From NCBI GenBank assembly GCA_009778415.1, contig WRJV01000238.1, positions 1-8,675 of the forward strand: a DNA stretch of 8,675 nucleotides, written 5' to 3'. Of this stretch, positions 7,561 to 8,675 are shown one piece after another; position 1 is the stretch's first letter; every line of letters starts with the position of its first letter. A program made the position numbers and the translations under genes. This stretch comes from Clostridiales bacterium. Lineage in GTDB: Bacteria > Bacillota > Clostridia > Peptostreptococcales > Anaerovoracaceae. A model generated the notes under the pieces. It had not been told where the DNA came from and searched no databases. It was given only the letters and a program-made list of their open reading frames with translations.

Positions 7561-7671
7561 CCTCTCCGATTCACCATAGACTTAAGCCAATGGTGAACGT
7601 TAGGGCGAACGGAGCAATCCGGACGCCTGCCTTTTTGCAAAGGAGAAGTGCATCGAAACTGAGCAGATGCA
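7561..7671 (+). promoter_or_regulatory. Structured 5' leader of the AOR gene, candidate Moco/Tuco-type riboswitch
   Basis: Several helices can be drawn. TTCACCAT (7570-7577) pairs with ATGGTGAA (7590-7597), 8 bp around a 12-nt loop. AGGGCG (7602-7607) pairs with CGCCT (7624-7628), with one bulged G. This continues through an AA/GA internal loop into CGGA/TCCG (7610-7613/7618-7621), capped by the GNRA tetraloop GCAA. TCTCC (7563-7567) can pair with GGAGA (7642-7646) and close the domain. CCTTT/AAAGG (7630-7634/7639-7643) and TGCATC/GATGCA (7649-7654/7666-7671) lie downstream. The helices sit between a strong promoter and the ribosome-binding site of a tungstopterin enzyme gene. The known Moco RNA motif (Rfam RF01055), with its Tuco variants, regulates molybdopterin and tungstopterin genes. 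The assignment is from context and remembered resemblance, not a model search. Other aptamer classes or protein-bound leaders remain possible. Confidence 0.55.
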
Positions 7672-7680
7672 AAACAACGA

Positions 7681-7687
7681 AAGGAGG
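7681..7687 (+). promoter_or_regulatory. Strong Shine-Dalgarno site that fixes the AOR start at TTG
   Basis: AAGGAGG at 7681-7687 lies 5 nt before TTG 7693. No ATG or GTG occurs in this frame until residue 39, which is already inside the conserved fold, so TTG is the supported start. The same heptamer-like string AAAGGAG also occurs at 7639-7645 in the leader, which could give two competing partners for the same pyrimidine tracts. Confidence 0.85.
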
Positions 7688-7692
7688 AAATT

Positions 7693-8675
7693 TTGATTGA
7701 GAGAAACGCAAAGATACTCTACGTAGACCTGACTCGCAAAAGCATAAGGACAGAATCCCTCGATGCGGAAACTTGGCGGAAATACCCGGGGGGTTCCGCG
7801 CTTGGCATGTACCTTATGCTGAAAGGGATGGATCCCGCCACAGACCCGCTTTCGCCTGAAAACATGCTGATCTTCTCGGTGTCGCCGCTTACGGGGCTTC
7901 CGGTGAGCGGCCTTTCCAGGATGTGCGTGACCACAAAGAGCCCACTGACAGGAACTGCGGGAGATTCGCAGGTAGGGGGTTTCATCCCGTCGCACCTAGC
8001 GGCAAACGGGTACGATTCTTTAGTCATTACCGGAAAAGCAGATTCGCCGGTGTATCTTTTCATCGACAAGGAAAAGGTCGAGATAAAAGACGCCAAGGCG
8101 CTGTGGGGGATGACGACGGACCAGGCAGAGGAAGCCATCGCAAAAGAGCTTGGCAGCGAGAAGACAGAGTCGTCGATCATAGGCCCCGCCGGGGAAAACC
8201 TGGTGAAGTTCGCTGCGATAATCCACATGAGGAGCAGGGCGAACGGCAGAAACGGCACCGGGGCTGTGATGGGCTCAAAAAATTTAAAGGCGCTGGTGGT
8301 GAAAAGGCAGCAGATGCCAAAGCCATTTGATGCGGAAGGGCTAAAGGCCCTGACCAGGAACGTCAGGGAAAGGATTGCAGCAAACCAGACAATGGTGGAC
8401 ACTGCGCGGCACGGCTCTGCGGTCTGCGTCGACGCCCATGCAGCAGAAGGGTTTTTGCCTAGCTTCAACTGGGAGGCGGGCATTATGGACGGATGGAAAA
8501 GCACCGCAGGGACCACGATAACGAAAACCGTGCTGAAGGAAAGGGACACCTGCTTTGGCTGCGCGGTCCGCTGCAAAGGCGTAGTGGAGATCAAGGGCAA
8601 AGTCGACCCGAAATTCGGCGGGCCGGAGTACGAAACCTGTTCAACTTTTGGTTCGTACTGCGGGAATACGGACCT
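7693..8675 (+). CDS. aor: Aldehyde:ferredoxin oxidoreductase family tungstoenzyme, N-terminal part (cut by window end)
   Basis: The family oxidises aldehydes to carboxylic acids, reducing ferredoxin, with a tungsten bis-pyranopterin and a 4Fe-4S cluster in the cytoplasm; some members act on other substrates. Only 327 codons of a protein usually near 600 aa are present. Visible family features are KILYVDL (7-13), GG at 33-34, DPLSPEN (51-57), KSPLTG (82-87), GPAGENLVKFA (164-174), GRNGTGAVMGSKNLKA (185-200), the cluster motif CFGCAVRC (C287, C290, C294) and GGPEYE (309-314). Positions R76, R182 and A183 coincide with pterin-phosphate/Mg contacts as I recall them for the Pyrococcus furiosus enzyme. 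Position 93 is Gln where that enzyme has Asn, a contact I recall as main-chain. The fourth cluster Cys lies beyond the window. The subfamily and substrate cannot be told. 11 of 15 Arg codons are AGA/AGG, unlike the chemoreceptor gene, where 3 of 16 are. Confidence 0.96.
   Translation, partial: MIERNAKILYVDLTRKSIRTESLDAETWRKYPGGSALGMYLMLKGMDPATDPLSPENMLIFSVSPLTGLPVSGLSRMCVTTKSPLTGTAGDSQVGGFIPSHLAANGYDSLVITGKADSPVYLFIDKEKVEIKDAKALWGMTTDQAEEAIAKELGSEKTESSIIGPAGENLVKFAAIIHMRSRANGRNGTGAVMGSKNLKALVVKRQQMPKPFDAEGLKALTRNVRERIAANQTMVDTARHGSAVCVDAHAAEGFLPSFNWEAGIMDGWKSTAGTTITKTVLKERDTCFGCAVRCKGVVEIKGKVDPKFGGPEYETCSTFGSYCGNTD

Noticed and set aside
7602..7631. Class I cyclic-di-GMP riboswitch core in the AOR leader
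   Set aside because: GGACGC after a GNRA hairpin is similar, but the conserved AAAGCC that should follow reads CTGCC. The context favours a cofactor switch. It is kept only as an alternative to test.
7807..7809. ATG (residue 39) as the AOR start
   Set aside because: It lies after the conserved N-terminal strand and Gly-Gly motif and has no Shine-Dalgarno site. TTG 7693 has a strong one at proper spacing.
7719..8600. Minus-strand open frame of 293 codons
   Set aside because: It is antisense to the AOR gene, whose family motifs are clear. The long frame is a by-product of codon bias in the real gene.

Overview
The window comes from an anaerobic bacterium. The anaerobe call rests on an aldehyde:ferredoxin oxidoreductase (AOR) family tungstoenzyme. 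The bacterial call rests on a near-consensus housekeeping promoter, strong Shine-Dalgarno sites and classical two-component and chemotaxis proteins. The phylum cannot be fixed from this sequence: Clostridia-like, Synergistetes-like, Spirochaete or deltaproteobacterial anaerobes all remain possible.

Layout. Positions 1-34 hold two GC-rich inverted repeats. I recognise nothing in 35-147. Positions 148-373 are a degenerate 7-bp tandem array (consensus CCAACTA on the + strand), which lies in a 235-nt stretch with no G on the + strand and runs into the 3' end of the first gene. Three minus-strand genes follow and form one operon, transcribed from about 7.4 kb down to 350. In transcription order they are a REC-HD-GYP response regulator (6212-7294), a 1403-aa hybrid histidine kinase (2008-6219) and a methyl-accepting chemotaxis protein (350-2011). 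The two junctions overlap by 8 and 4 nt. Positions 7295-7692 are a divergent intergenic region with candidate promoters for the operon and a near-consensus promoter for the rightward gene. That promoter leads into a folded 5' leader of about 140 nt. The AOR gene begins at TTG 7693 and runs off the right edge, with 327 codons present.

How the genes may work together. The kinase has an extracytoplasmic dCACHE-like sensor, HAMP, three PAS domains, a kinase core, a receiver and an HPt domain. It could pass phosphate to the separate receiver of the HD-GYP protein, which carries the residues expected of a cyclic-di-GMP phosphodiesterase. The co-transcribed chemoreceptor carries a CZB-like His/Cys pattern in its extracytoplasmic domain. 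The operon therefore looks like one stimulus-response unit joining c-di-GMP breakdown to taxis (inference). The AOR gene is on the opposite strand and uses arginine codons very differently, so it is probably a separate metabolic unit. Its leader may be a Moco/Tuco-type riboswitch sensing the pterin cofactor that the enzyme uses; this is a hypothesis to be tested by covariance search.
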